64,000 nt of DNA, taken from NCBI RefSeq assembly GCF_016458275.1, contig NZ_JAEMHM010000002.1, positions 250,001-314,000 of the forward strand, in the 5' to 3' direction. Positions 41,753 through 50,784 of this stretch are shown one piece after another (the stretch's first letter is position 1; each line of letters starts with the position of its first letter). The position numbers and the translations under genes were made by a program. The stretch comes from Geomesophilobacter sediminis (GTDB taxonomy: Bacteria > Desulfobacterota > Desulfuromonadia > Geobacterales > Geobacteraceae). The notes beneath the pieces are model-generated. The model was not told the DNA's origin and did not search any database. It worked only from the letters and a program-made list of their open reading frames with translations.

Positions 41753-43002
41753 ACGCTTTCAAGAGACAGCAATGGTGGCGACTGGCGGCGTTGCTGACCG
41801 CGCTTGGCTCCGTTGTTTTTCGGGCTTTCCCACTCTTTGCTGCCGATTTCGAGTGGCATCCCAAGGTGACCGCCAGCGAAGAGTACAACGACAACCTGTT
41901 TGAGGACTCGGTTAACAGGCGCACCGATTTTATCACCCGGATCCAGCCCGGGGCGGCTTTCCGTTTCCGCAACCCCTACCTTGCCAGTGAGGGCGGCTAT
42001 ACCTTCGACTACCGCAACTATGCCCGGGGCAGCCGCTCCGACGAGTACAATCACGCCGTGACACTGACCGGCCAGGTCGTTGGAGCGGAGAATTTCTTTT
42101 ACGTTGATTTCAGCGAGAACCTCACCCGGGTCTCGCTTGACGTCACCCGGGACCGGACCCTCGAGAGCTCCTTCGCCAGCCAAACTGACCAGAACGCGGC
42201 GATCGTCTCCCCCTATTTCATCTGGAAGGTCGGGACCGGTGGGTCACTGAAGACCGGCTATCGCTACCTGGACACCCGCTACTGGTCCGCTGATGCCGTG
42301 GACCGGGTGTCACAGATCGCCTTCGCCGACTACAACCACCAGCTGACGCAGCGCCTCTCCCTGATCGCAGGTTACAGCTACAACCACGTCCGCTCCACCC
42401 AAGGAAGTTACGATCGGCACGATGTCTCCGCGGGGGGGAAGTACCAGCTTGGGGAGGGCTCATTTCTTTTCGGCTCCGCTGGGAACAGCTGGTTCGCCTT
42501 CCCGGGGAAAAACCTGTCGGAACCGTTCTGGAACGCCGGACTCACCTGGGGCCTTCCCCACGTCGTCACCACCTTGGAGACCAGGGTGCAGTACACCGAT
42601 GACCCGCTCATCTTGGCTACCGAGCAGAAGAGCTACAGCGGCAAACTGGACTTTCCGTTGGACCGGGGGGCTTTGGGGGTCATGAGCACCTACACCGAGT
42701 ACGTGCTGAGTGCAACCGGGACCCTGGACCGGCGCCAGCTCTCGGTCGGGGCGAACGCGCGCTACGATTTCACCTCCAAGTTCAACGCCTCGCTGAATGT
42801 CCTGGGGGATCGGCTGAGCCGCAAGACGCCGGAAGACTACCCCTACCACCTCGACGCCACGGCCCTCGTCTCCTACATCTGCAACCGAGACGTCACCCTT
42901 GCCCTGACCTACAGCTGGATCACCTACCGCTACGAGCTGAAAAGCGATAGTGGGGCCAAGGATATCAATCGCGTCGTGGCGGAAATCCGGAAGGTCTTCT
43001 AA
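41749..43002 (+). CDS. PEP-CTERM-system outer-membrane beta-barrel protein
   Basis: This 417-residue protein has an N-terminal signal peptide (ending LFAA) followed by alternating aromatic/polar beta strands throughout, for example YNDNLFEDSVNRRTDFI and SLIAGYSYNHV, ending in a strand with terminal Phe (RKVF). This is the exosortase-locus barrel family of hypothetical outer-membrane proteins. It probably forms the EPS exit pore or a surface receptor. It overlaps the ATPase gene by four bases. Confidence 0.85.
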   Translation: MNAFKRQQWWRLAALLTALGSVVFRAFPLFAADFEWHPKVTASEEYNDNLFEDSVNRRTDFITRIQPGAAFRFRNPYLASEGGYTFDYRNYARGSRSDEYNHAVTLTGQVVGAENFFYVDFSENLTRVSLDVTRDRTLESSFASQTDQNAAIVSPYFIWKVGTGGSLKTGYRYLDTRYWSADAVDRVSQIAFADYNHQLTQRLSLIAGYSYNHVRSTQGSYDRHDVSAGGKYQLGEGSFLFGSAGNSWFAFPGKNLSEPFWNAGLTWGLPHVVTTLETRVQYTDDPLILATEQKSYSGKLDFPLDRGALGVMSTYTEYVLSATGTLDRRQLSVGANARYDFTSKFNASLNVLGDRLSRKTPEDYPYHLDATALVSYICNRDVTLALTYSWITYRYELKSDSGAKDINRVVAEIRKVF

Positions 43003-43031
43003 CCTCCGGCTGGGGAAGGAAAGGACATCGC

Positions 43032-44174
43032 ATGGCAGCAATTTTCTGGCTGAGCTTGTTCCTGGTGGTCTATACGTATCTCGGCTATCCGCTGTGCCTG
43101 GCGCTTTTAGCGCGGTTCCGGTCCCATCCGGTGGCCAAGGGAGCCTACCAGCCGACGGTGTCGGTAGTATTTGCCGCCTGCAACGAGGAAGGCAACATCG
43201 TCCGTCGTCTCGAGAACCTGCTCGCCCAGGAGTACCCCAAGGAGAAGCTCGAGGTCATCGTGGTCTCCGATGGCTCCAAGGACCGGACCGCTGAGCTGGC
43301 CCGCGGCTTTGCCGGAAGAGGGGTGACGGTCGTCGAGTTGACCGAACGCTCCGGCAAGGCGGTCGCCCTGAATGCGGGGGTGGCCCGGGCTCGTGGGGAA
43401 GTGCTCCTGTTCTGCGACGCCCGGCAGAGCTTCGATCCCGAGGTGGTCCGGGAGCTCGGAGCCAACTTTGCCGATCCCCGGGTCGGCTGCGTCAGCGGGG
43501 AGCTCCTGCTGCTCAAAAAGGGGAGCTCCGGCATCCAGGTCGAGATGGGGGCCTACTGGAGCTACGAGAAGTGGATCCGGAAACGGGAAAGCGACACCGG
43601 TTCGGTAATCGGGGCGACCGGGGCCATCTTTGCGGTCCGCAGATCTCTGTTCCGGGACCTCCCCCACGGGACTCTCCTCGATGACGTCTTCACCCCGATG
43701 TCGGTAGTGCTCCAGGGGTACCGGGTGGTATTCGAGCCTGCGGCACGGGCGCGCGACCAGGTTTCGCAGGAAATTTCTCAGGAGTGGGTTCGCAAGGTGC
43801 GGACCCTGGCCGGGAACTGGCAGTTGATCGGCTTCATCCCGGGGCTGCTGAGCCCCGGCGAGAATCCCTGCTTCTGGAGGTTCCTCTCCCACAAGGTGCT
43901 CCGGCTGGTCGTTCCCGTCGCGCTTATTCTCCTGCTGGCGAGCGGGGCGCACCTCCCCGGCTTCTTTTATCAGGTTGCCACCTGGCTGCAGCTTGGTTTC
44001 TATCTCCTGGCCGCGCTCGGGGGGGCCTGGCCCGCCACGAGAAGCAATCGTATCGTGAACCTCTGCTACTTCTTCCTGGTGATGAACCTGGTGGCGGTGG
44101 CCGGATTTTGGCGCTGGGCCCGGGGGCAGTCCGCCTCGGTCTGGAAACCGGCCTATGTCAAGCCGGGGGAGTAA
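43032..44174 (+). CDS. Membrane glycosyltransferase, family 2
   Basis: This 380-residue GT-A fold enzyme has an N-terminal membrane span, nucleotide-sugar motifs VSVVFAACNEEGNI, VVSDGSKDRTAE and FCDARQSFD, and a DDVF acceptor motif in LLDDVFTPMSV. About three membrane spans lie at the C-terminus. The architecture is that of a polymer or repeat-unit transferase acting at the inner membrane. Product specificity cannot be read from sequence. Confidence 0.88.
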   Translation: MAAIFWLSLFLVVYTYLGYPLCLALLARFRSHPVAKGAYQPTVSVVFAACNEEGNIVRRLENLLAQEYPKEKLEVIVVSDGSKDRTAELARGFAGRGVTVVELTERSGKAVALNAGVARARGEVLLFCDARQSFDPEVVRELGANFADPRVGCVSGELLLLKKGSSGIQVEMGAYWSYEKWIRKRESDTGSVIGATGAIFAVRRSLFRDLPHGTLLDDVFTPMSVVLQGYRVVFEPAARARDQVSQEISQEWVRKVRTLAGNWQLIGFIPGLLSPGENPCFWRFLSHKVLRLVVPVALILLLASGAHLPGFFYQVATWLQLGFYLLAALGGAWPATRSNRIVNLCYFFLVMNLVAVAGFWRWARGQSASVWKPAYVKPGE

Positions 44175-44210
44175 TACACGGCGGCTCTGCCGCGGGTACA
44201 AGGTGGATAT

Positions 44211-45362
44211 GTGATCAAGGGTCGCAACATACTGGTTTTCTCCGATGAGTGGGGGCGGCACCCCTTCAGTTGCCAGCACATCATGAAGTATTTCGTTCCC
44301 CACAACAACGTGACCTGGGTCACTCCGACGGGGATGCGCAATCCCACGCTGAGCTGGTACGACCTCAAACGAGCGGTTGAGAAACTCCGGGTGATGCTCG
44401 CCCCGGCTGGCCGAGCCGGAGAGGGCGACCCCGGCCGTCCCCGGTCGATCTCTCCTCTCACCATCCCCTACAGCCAGTTCGGCCTGATCCGGGCGCTCAA
44501 CCGAAGGCTCGTACTGCGCGCCCTCCGCAAGCGAACCGCCAAAGGGGACCTCGATGACCCCATCGTCGTCTCCACCCTCCCGATTACCGCCGGCTACCTG
44601 AAGTCGTTCCGGGACCAGGCTGCCGTCTACTATTGCGTGGACGACTTCGTCAACTGGCCCGGCATCGACGGTGAACTCATGCGGCGCCTGGAAGATCAGA
44701 TGATCGACGATGCCGATGTCTTCATCGTGACCTCGGACGAGCTTGCCCGCATCAAGAGCCGCGCGGGGAAGCGGGCCATCGTGATTCCCCACGGGGTGGA
44801 TGTGGAACATTTCGCCGAGGCGACGAGCAACGGAGCCCTCCAGGGGATCCGCCCGCCGATCATCGGTTTCTTCGGGGCGATCAGCCCCTGGCTGGACCTG
44901 GACCTTTTGCACCGGATGGCAAAGGCGCGTCCGGAGTGGTCGCTCGTCTTCATTGGCCCCTGCGACACCGACGTCTCCCGCTTCGACGGGATGGACAACG
45001 TACACTTTTTGGGAAAGGTTCCCTACCAGGAGCTCCCTCGCTACGCGGTCCAGTTCCAGGTGGGGATCATCCCTTTCCTGGTGAACGACCTCACCGTGAG
45101 CGTGAACCCCTTGAAACTCCTGGAGTACCTCGCCTGTGGCCTCCCGGTCGTCTCCACCGATCTCCCCGAGGTTCGGAAATTCGCCGATAAGGTACGGATC
45201 GCCCACGGGGCGGAGGCCTTCATTGCCCAGGTCGAAGCGGCGCTCGCCGAGGGGACCGAGACGGGTCCGGCACGGCGCGCCGTCGCCCGCGGCTACTCCT
45301 GGGAGGCGATCGCCGAGACCTTCAGCGCCGCCATCGAGGGGGCTTTCGGGGGGGACCGGTGA
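44211..45362 (+). CDS. Glycosyltransferase, GT-B fold (GT4-like)
   Basis: This 383-residue cytoplasmic glycosyltransferase has a C-terminal donor-binding half with IPHGVDVEHF, PIIGFFGAIS and the KLLEYLACGLPVVSTDLPEV loop (given as KLLEYLACGLPVV). The start is GTG at 44211 with AAGGTGG upstream. It overlaps the following glycosyltransferase gene by TGA/GTG. It resembles the group that adds sugars in exosortase-linked EPS operons. Confidence 0.85.
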   Translation: MIKGRNILVFSDEWGRHPFSCQHIMKYFVPHNNVTWVTPTGMRNPTLSWYDLKRAVEKLRVMLAPAGRAGEGDPGRPRSISPLTIPYSQFGLIRALNRRLVLRALRKRTAKGDLDDPIVVSTLPITAGYLKSFRDQAAVYYCVDDFVNWPGIDGELMRRLEDQMIDDADVFIVTSDELARIKSRAGKRAIVIPHGVDVEHFAEATSNGALQGIRPPIIGFFGAISPWLDLDLLHRMAKARPEWSLVFIGPCDTDVSRFDGMDNVHFLGKVPYQELPRYAVQFQVGIIPFLVNDLTVSVNPLKLLEYLACGLPVVSTDLPEVRKFADKVRIAHGAEAFIAQVEAALAEGTETGPARRAVARGYSWEAIAETFSAAIEGAFGGDR

Positions 45363-46465
45363 GGAGACGGGTCCTGATCGCCATCGATACCCTGCAGATC
45401 GGTGGGCCGGGGAAGGGACTGCTCCAGTTTTTGCGCTGTGGGGGGATGGAGCTTTGCGACCCGGTGCTCTTGGGCTTTCCCCGAGTCGGCATCGCGCGGT
45501 GGCCCTTCGGGGAGGCGGTGCGGCAGAGCGCGGTGAAGTTCGAGGCGATCACCCAGAGAGGTCCTTTCGACCTCAGCACCATCCCCAAGGCGCACGCGGT
45601 GATCAAGAAGCACCGGATCGAGATCCTGCAGTCGCACGGGTACAAGGCGCACCTGGTCTTCTTCTTTTTGAAGCGGCTCACCGGCCTCCCCTGGGTCGCC
45701 TACGTTCACGGCGACACCGCCGAGAACTGGAAAATCAAGCTGTACAACCGGCTGGAGAAGGCCCTGCTGCGCTTCGCCGACCGGGTCGTGGTGGTCTCGG
45801 ACCAGCTGAAGAGCAAGCTCGACCCGAAGCTCGTCGACAGCAACCGCGTCCGCACCATTAAAAATGCGATCGAACCGCCTCCCCCCCGGTCCCCCTCGAC
45901 CGATATTCGCTCCGCCTGGGGCCTCGGCACCGACGACCTTGCCGTGGCGGTGGTCGGCCGTTTCAGCCCCGAAAAGGGGCAGCTGGTGTTCATCGAAGCG
46001 TTGGCCCTGGTGAGGGAGCGGCTGAAAAACGTCAAGGGGCTGCTGATCGGCGACGGCCAGGACAAAGAGCTTCTTCAGGCGCGGGCCCGGGAGCTCGGGG
46101 TGGAGGATGCGCTGGTCTTCACCGGCTTTCAGTCCGACGTTGCCCCCTACTATGATGCCGCTGACCTCGTCGTCCTCCCTTCCTTCAGCGAGGGGATGCC
46201 GAACGTGGCGCTCGAGGCGATGATGTTTGGCAAGCCGGTCGTCGCTTCCCGGGTGGGTGGTGTTCCCGAGGTGGTTGTCGACGGCGTCACCGGCCGGCTG
46301 GTCCCGGCGCGGGACCCGCGCCGGCTTGCCGAGGCGATCCTTGCCGTGCTCGCCGACCCCAGGCTCTGCGCCGAGTACGGGCAGGCCGGGAAAAAGCGGG
46401 TTCTCGAGGAATTCGACCCCTACCGGCGCGCCGAGCAGATGACCGCGGTGTACGCCCAGTTATGA
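45359..46465 (+). CDS. Glycosyltransferase family 4
   Basis: This 368-residue GT-B enzyme has an N-terminal half beginning RRVLIAIDTLQIGGPGKGL. The C-terminal donor domain has VVGRFSPEKGQ, LIGDGQDKELL, FTGFQSDVAPY and the EGMPNVALEAMMFGKPVVAS region (given as EGMPNVALEAM). The start is GTG overlapping the previous stop. Sugar specificity is unknown. Confidence 0.88.
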   Translation: MRRRVLIAIDTLQIGGPGKGLLQFLRCGGMELCDPVLLGFPRVGIARWPFGEAVRQSAVKFEAITQRGPFDLSTIPKAHAVIKKHRIEILQSHGYKAHLVFFFLKRLTGLPWVAYVHGDTAENWKIKLYNRLEKALLRFADRVVVVSDQLKSKLDPKLVDSNRVRTIKNAIEPPPPRSPSTDIRSAWGLGTDDLAVAVVGRFSPEKGQLVFIEALALVRERLKNVKGLLIGDGQDKELLQARARELGVEDALVFTGFQSDVAPYYDAADLVVLPSFSEGMPNVALEAMMFGKPVVASRVGGVPEVVVDGVTGRLVPARDPRRLAEAILAVLADPRLCAEYGQAGKKRVLEEFDPYRRAEQMTAVYAQL

Positions 46466-46507
46466 GGAAAGCCGCACGGACCCGTGCTCATTATTGTGAG
46501 GATGCTG

Positions 46508-47215
46508 ATGTCGTTTACTGACCTCGCCACCAAGATCAGGCGGCGCGAAACACCTTTTTACGATTTCCTCTATCGCTGCGGAAAGAGGGTCAATTCGCTA
46601 AATATGCCGGCGTTCAAGCCGTTGTACCGGTTTCTCTATGCTGAAAGGGCGACGCGTCGGTCCCTTTGGCACTGGTGCAAGCAGTTTTTCTACTACACCC
46701 CCATGTTCAAGTCCCGCTGCGTCCAAGTGGGGAAGAACCTCCGCCTGATGCTTGGGATTCCCGCGATCCAGGGCAACCTCCGGTTCATCATCGGTGACAA
46801 CGTGACCATCCACGGGGTTGCCACCTTCAGCGGCGCAAAGGTCTTCGACGAGCCGAAGCTGATTGTCGGGGACAACACCCACCTTGGCTACCAACTGTCG
46901 ATCTCCGTGGGACGCGACGTCACCATCGGGAAGAACGTCCTGATCGCGAACCGGGTCACCATCCTGAGCTACGACGGGCACCCCTCCGATCCTGCCAAAC
47001 GTCATCTTCCGGCGCCTCCCGAAAGCAGTCGGCCGATCACCATCGGGGACAACGTCTGGATCGGCGCCAATAGCGTCATCCTCAAAGGGGTGATCATCGG
47101 CGACGGCTCGATCGTCGCGACCGGGAGCGTGGTGACTTCGAAGGTGCCGCCCAACAGCATCGCGGTAGGAAATCCGGCACGGGTTTTCCCGCTGATGTTA
47201 GACCACAGCGCCTGA
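46508..47215 (+). CDS. Hexapeptide-repeat (left-handed beta-helix) O-acetyltransferase
   Basis: This 235-residue protein has an N-terminal helical part and a left-handed beta-helix from about 85 onward with repeated hexads (IIGDNVTIHG, LIVGDNTHLG, TIGKNVLIANRV). The typical WIGANSVILKGV and IVATGSVVTS motifs of serine-acetyltransferase-like/maltose-acetyltransferase-like enzymes are present. It likely acetylates a sugar of the EPS. Three in-frame starts (46484, 46502, 46508) exist; 46508 is best placed after GAGG. Confidence 0.85.
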   Translation: MSFTDLATKIRRRETPFYDFLYRCGKRVNSLNMPAFKPLYRFLYAERATRRSLWHWCKQFFYYTPMFKSRCVQVGKNLRLMLGIPAIQGNLRFIIGDNVTIHGVATFSGAKVFDEPKLIVGDNTHLGYQLSISVGRDVTIGKNVLIANRVTILSYDGHPSDPAKRHLPAPPESSRPITIGDNVWIGANSVILKGVIIGDGSIVATGSVVTSKVPPNSIAVGNPARVFPLMLDHSA

Positions 47216-47265
47216 TGCACGGGCCCCAACAAAATGCACCGGCCACCATCACTGGAGAAGTTGCT

Positions 47266-48180
47266 ATGAAGCAAGAAGATGCGATAGGCGTCGTTGGGCT
47301 CGGTCGCATGGGATGGCCGCTTTGCGAAAACCTCCGGGACCACGGTCATCGGGTGGTCGGGTATGACCTGGACGCGGCGAACCGCAACCGGCTGGCAACG
47401 GGCGGGATGGAGGCCGTGGGCTCCCTGGACGACCTCTGCGCGCGGCTCGCATCCCCGCGGCACATCATCTTGATGGTCCCTGCCGGTGCGCCGGTGGACG
47501 CGGTCCTGGCCGAGTTGCTCCCCCTGCTGGCCGCCGGCGACGTGGTGATTGATGCGGGGAACTCCCACTACGGGGACTCGCTGCGTCGGGGAGCCTCCCT
47601 TTCGGAAAAAGGGGTCGGCTTCCTGGACGTCGGCATGAGCGGGGGGATGAGCGGTGCCCGCCACGGCGCCTGCCTGACCATAGGTGGGGAACGGCGGCTC
47701 TTCGAGCAGGCGGAGCACCTCTTCCGGGACATCGCCTGCGAGAAGGGGTACCTGTACGTCGGCCCTTCCGGGTGGGGGCATTTGGTGAAGACGATCCACA
47801 ACGGGATCGAGTACGGTTTTCTGCAGGCCATCGCCGAGGGGCTGGCCACGATCCAGGCCGTCGCCGACGAGAAGGGGGACGCCATCGACTTGGTCCGCCT
47901 GTGCGAGGTTTGGGGACACGGCAGCATCATTACCTCGCGGCTTCTGAACGACACCGTGGAGGCGCTCAAGCTGCTGCGGGAGGTCGAGGTGCCTGGGAAG
48001 GTCGGCGGAGGGGAGACCGGACGCTGGGCCCAGGAGATAGCCAAGGCCCACCAGACCCCCGTCCCGGTCCTGACCGCCTCGCTCGACCAACGCCTTCGCT
48101 CGCAGGAGGTGCCGGACTTCTCAGGCAAGATCATTGCGGCGATCCGCAATGTGTTCGGAGGCCATAGTTTCGGTTCATGA
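47266..48180 (+). CDS. 6-phosphogluconate dehydrogenase (short type)
   Basis: This 304-residue enzyme of the short, NAD-type 6PGDH/beta-hydroxyacid family has the Rossmann motif GVVGLGRMGWPL, the substrate loop SGGMSGARHG, and GPSGWGHLVKTIHNGIEYG (given as GWGHLVKTIHNGIEY) with the catalytic lysine. It converts 6-phosphogluconate to ribulose 5-phosphate. Paired with the overlapping FGGY kinase gene, it suggests a gluconate phosphorylation/oxidation route inside the EPS operon. The ATG at 47266 follows GGAG. Confidence 0.87.
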   Translation: MKQEDAIGVVGLGRMGWPLCENLRDHGHRVVGYDLDAANRNRLATGGMEAVGSLDDLCARLASPRHIILMVPAGAPVDAVLAELLPLLAAGDVVIDAGNSHYGDSLRRGASLSEKGVGFLDVGMSGGMSGARHGACLTIGGERRLFEQAEHLFRDIACEKGYLYVGPSGWGHLVKTIHNGIEYGFLQAIAEGLATIQAVADEKGDAIDLVRLCEVWGHGSIITSRLLNDTVEALKLLREVEVPGKVGGGETGRWAQEIAKAHQTPVPVLTASLDQRLRSQEVPDFSGKIIAAIRNVFGGHSFGS

Positions 48181-49634
48181 CCCCACTCACGTTTGACCAA
48201 AAAGATCTGGTCCTCGCGGTTGATATCGGGACCAGTGGTTGCCGGGCTGCCCTGTTCAACGATCAGGGGGAGGTGTTGCGCTCGGTTGAGGCGTTCTACA
48301 GCTACTCCTGCGCGGGGGGGAGCGGGTTCGCCGAGCAGGACCCGGAGGAGATCCTGGGGGCCTTCATCGACGTCGTGGAGCGGGCCGGAGCCGGTTGCGA
48401 CGACGCCATCGCCACGGTCGTCGTCGACTCGGTGCTCCATAGCCTCGTGCTCGTAGGAGACGACGGCGTTCCTCTCACCCCGCTCTCGATTTGGGCGGAC
48501 ACGCGCGCGACCGACCAGTGCGCCTCCTTGCGCCTGCAGTTCCAACGGCAGCAGTGGCACCGCAAAACCGGCTGTCCGCTGGCGCCCACGTACCCGCTGG
48601 CCCGGCTCCTGTGGTACCGGGACCGGCAGCCCGATCTGTTTGGCCGCTTCGCCAAGGCGCTCTCCGTCAAGTCCTTCATCTTCCACCGGTTATTCGGCCT
48701 TTGCGTGGAAGACTACGCTCTCGCCTCGGCCTCGGGGCTTTTCAACCTCAAGACTCATTCCTGGGACGGTGACATCCTCGCCGCGCTGGGGATGCCGATC
48801 GAAAGGCTTCCCGAACCGGTCCCCGTCGAATACCGGCTGCCGGTGCCCGCCGTCGGCCCGCGGACCGCCGCCCGGCTCCCTTGGGGTGCGGCTTGGGTAG
48901 TCGGCGGGGGGGATGGTCCGATGGCCCACTTGGGGAGTGCCGGCTATCGCAGCAGCATCGCGAGCCTTACCCTTGGCACGAGTTGCGCCGTCCGGCTCCC
49001 TGCGTCGGTCGACTCCGCAGGGAACGATCCCGCGGTCTGGACCTACCTTCTGGACCGGGATCGGTTCATTTCCGGGATCGCCTCCAACAACGGCGGGAAC
49101 GTGGTCGACTGGTATCTGAGCCTGTTTCGCCTGACGGCGGACTGGCCTACGCTTGACGTGCTGCTGAGGGAGTGCCCCTTCGACGGGTCACTCCTTTTTT
49201 TCCCCTACCTTTTCGCTGAGCGTCACCTGGAGGACGGTGCCTCCCCCCCCTCCGGATTCCTCGGCGTTGGCCCCGGGCACCCCGCGATCCAGCTGATGCG
49301 GGCCGTCGTGGAAGGTGTGGTGTTCCATGCGGTTCACCTGGTCGACCGGCTTGCCGGCGGGCGGCCGCTGGAAGGGGTGGCCCTTTCCGGGAGCCTCACC
49401 GATCTTACGTTGGTACGGGAGATCGTCGCTGAACTCATGGGGGTCCCCGTGCTGGCCGCACCGGACCGGCTGGCGCCGCTGCGGGGGTCGGTCGTATCTC
49501 TGGGAACCAGGGGGGCGCTCCCTTCACTTCCCATGACGCGTCCGCGGGGAGGGTACGGGCAGAAGTATGCCGACTGGCTCGATCACCTCGGCGCACGGCG
49601 CGGGAAGCCCCGCCGGGAGGGTCTGCGTGCTTAA
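48177..49634 (+). CDS. FGGY carbohydrate kinase (probable gluconokinase)
   Basis: This 485-residue sugar kinase has the ATPase-fold phosphate motif LAVDIGTSGCRAALF at 14-28 and the second half with GGGDGPMAHLGS and ISGIASNNGGNVVDW. The C-terminal adenosine region is VALSGSLTDL. The FGGY family phosphorylates gluconate, xylulose, glycerol or ribitol; gluconate is most likely because the gene overlaps a 6-phosphogluconate dehydrogenase by ATGA. Presence of sugar catabolism within an EPS operon is unusual. Confidence 0.82.
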   Translation: MTPLTFDQKDLVLAVDIGTSGCRAALFNDQGEVLRSVEAFYSYSCAGGSGFAEQDPEEILGAFIDVVERAGAGCDDAIATVVVDSVLHSLVLVGDDGVPLTPLSIWADTRATDQCASLRLQFQRQQWHRKTGCPLAPTYPLARLLWYRDRQPDLFGRFAKALSVKSFIFHRLFGLCVEDYALASASGLFNLKTHSWDGDILAALGMPIERLPEPVPVEYRLPVPAVGPRTAARLPWGAAWVVGGGDGPMAHLGSAGYRSSIASLTLGTSCAVRLPASVDSAGNDPAVWTYLLDRDRFISGIASNNGGNVVDWYLSLFRLTADWPTLDVLLRECPFDGSLLFFPYLFAERHLEDGASPPSGFLGVGPGHPAIQLMRAVVEGVVFHAVHLVDRLAGGRPLEGVALSGSLTDLTLVREIVAELMGVPVLAAPDRLAPLRGSVVSLGTRGALPSLPMTRPRGGYGQKYADWLDHLGARRGKPRREGLRA

Positions 49635-50784
49635 CGTCGTCTTCATCATTTACGATCTGGAACGCGGCGGCCCGGAGATGAGGCTTTTGAGCTTCGCCCG
49701 CCACCTTCCCCGGGACATCCGAATGCATGTCCTGGTTACCAGCAGCCAGGTTTCCATGCTGGAGGAGTTTCGGCAGTGCGGGGTGCCGGTCACCGTCATT
49801 CACATCGACAGACCATGGCTGGAGCCGGGGAAGCTTCGGCAGGTAGCCGACTACTGTAAAGCCGTGTCGGCTGACGTCATCAACATCTTCGACCTGAAAG
49901 GGCTGATCATTGCGGGGTATCTGAAACTGCACGGTGTGAAGACCCCGACCGTGTACAACCACGTGAACTCCCTGCAGATGCTCGGTGCATTCAAGCACGC
50001 AGCGGTCAAGGCGCTCTTCCGGTTCACCGACTATTTCATCTGCAATTCGGACTACTCGAAGAAACAGATCGACTCCTACATCGACCCGGGAAGAATCCAT
50101 GTTGTCTACAACGGCGTAGACGTTCAGAAGTTCTCCTTGGACCTCGCGGTGAAAAATCGCGTGCGAGAGGAGTTGGGGGTGCCCGGCCCTTGCACCCTGC
50201 TGGGGATCGTTGCCAACCTCAGGAGAGAGAAAAACCCCGATTTTCTGATCGATTCGTTCCACCGGCTGTCCCGACGACACGACGCTGTGAAGCTCCTTTG
50301 CGTCGGTGGGGGGGCGCTTCTCGACCATGCCAAGGAGAAGGTGAGAAGCCTCGGCATGGAGGAGCGGGTCCTCTTCACCGGCTACACGAAGGACGTTGCG
50401 ACCTACCTGCAGGCGATCGACATCATGGTGCTCACCTCGATCTCGGAGGGCTTTCCCACGGTAATCCTCGAGGCGATGAGCATGGGGATACCGGTCATCT
50501 CCTCGAACGTCGGTGGGTGCCCCGAGATCGTCCGATCCGGCGTCAACGGGATCCTGTTCGACGTCAACAACGCCGACGGCTTCGTCGAGGCCGTCGAGTC
50601 GGTGCTGAACGATCGGGATCGGTACCGCTCCCTTTCCGCCGAAGCGATTGGTACGGTCAGGAGCTCGTTCACGATCGAAACCATGATTGCCGGGTATACC
50701 CGGTGCTACCGAGAGTTCGCCAACGTCGCCGGATCTCGCTCACAAATGCTGGATCTTAGAGGTACCGACTTATCTGATGAGTAA
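49627..50784 (+). CDS. Glycosyltransferase family 4
   Basis: This 385-residue GT-B enzyme starts at GTG 49627 behind GGGAGGG and overlaps the end of the kinase gene. The N-terminal domain has FIIYDLERGGPEMRLL and the C-terminal donor domain has GIVANLRREKNPDFLI, LCVGGGALLDHAK, LFTGYTKDVATYL and SEGFPTVILEAMSMGIPV. The product is likely one linkage of the EPS repeat unit. Confidence 0.88.
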   Translation: MLNVVFIIYDLERGGPEMRLLSFARHLPRDIRMHVLVTSSQVSMLEEFRQCGVPVTVIHIDRPWLEPGKLRQVADYCKAVSADVINIFDLKGLIIAGYLKLHGVKTPTVYNHVNSLQMLGAFKHAAVKALFRFTDYFICNSDYSKKQIDSYIDPGRIHVVYNGVDVQKFSLDLAVKNRVREELGVPGPCTLLGIVANLRREKNPDFLIDSFHRLSRRHDAVKLLCVGGGALLDHAKEKVRSLGMEERVLFTGYTKDVATYLQAIDIMVLTSISEGFPTVILEAMSMGIPVISSNVGGCPEIVRSGVNGILFDVNNADGFVEAVESVLNDRDRYRSLSAEAIGTVRSSFTIETMIAGYTRCYREFANVAGSRSQMLDLRGTDLSDE

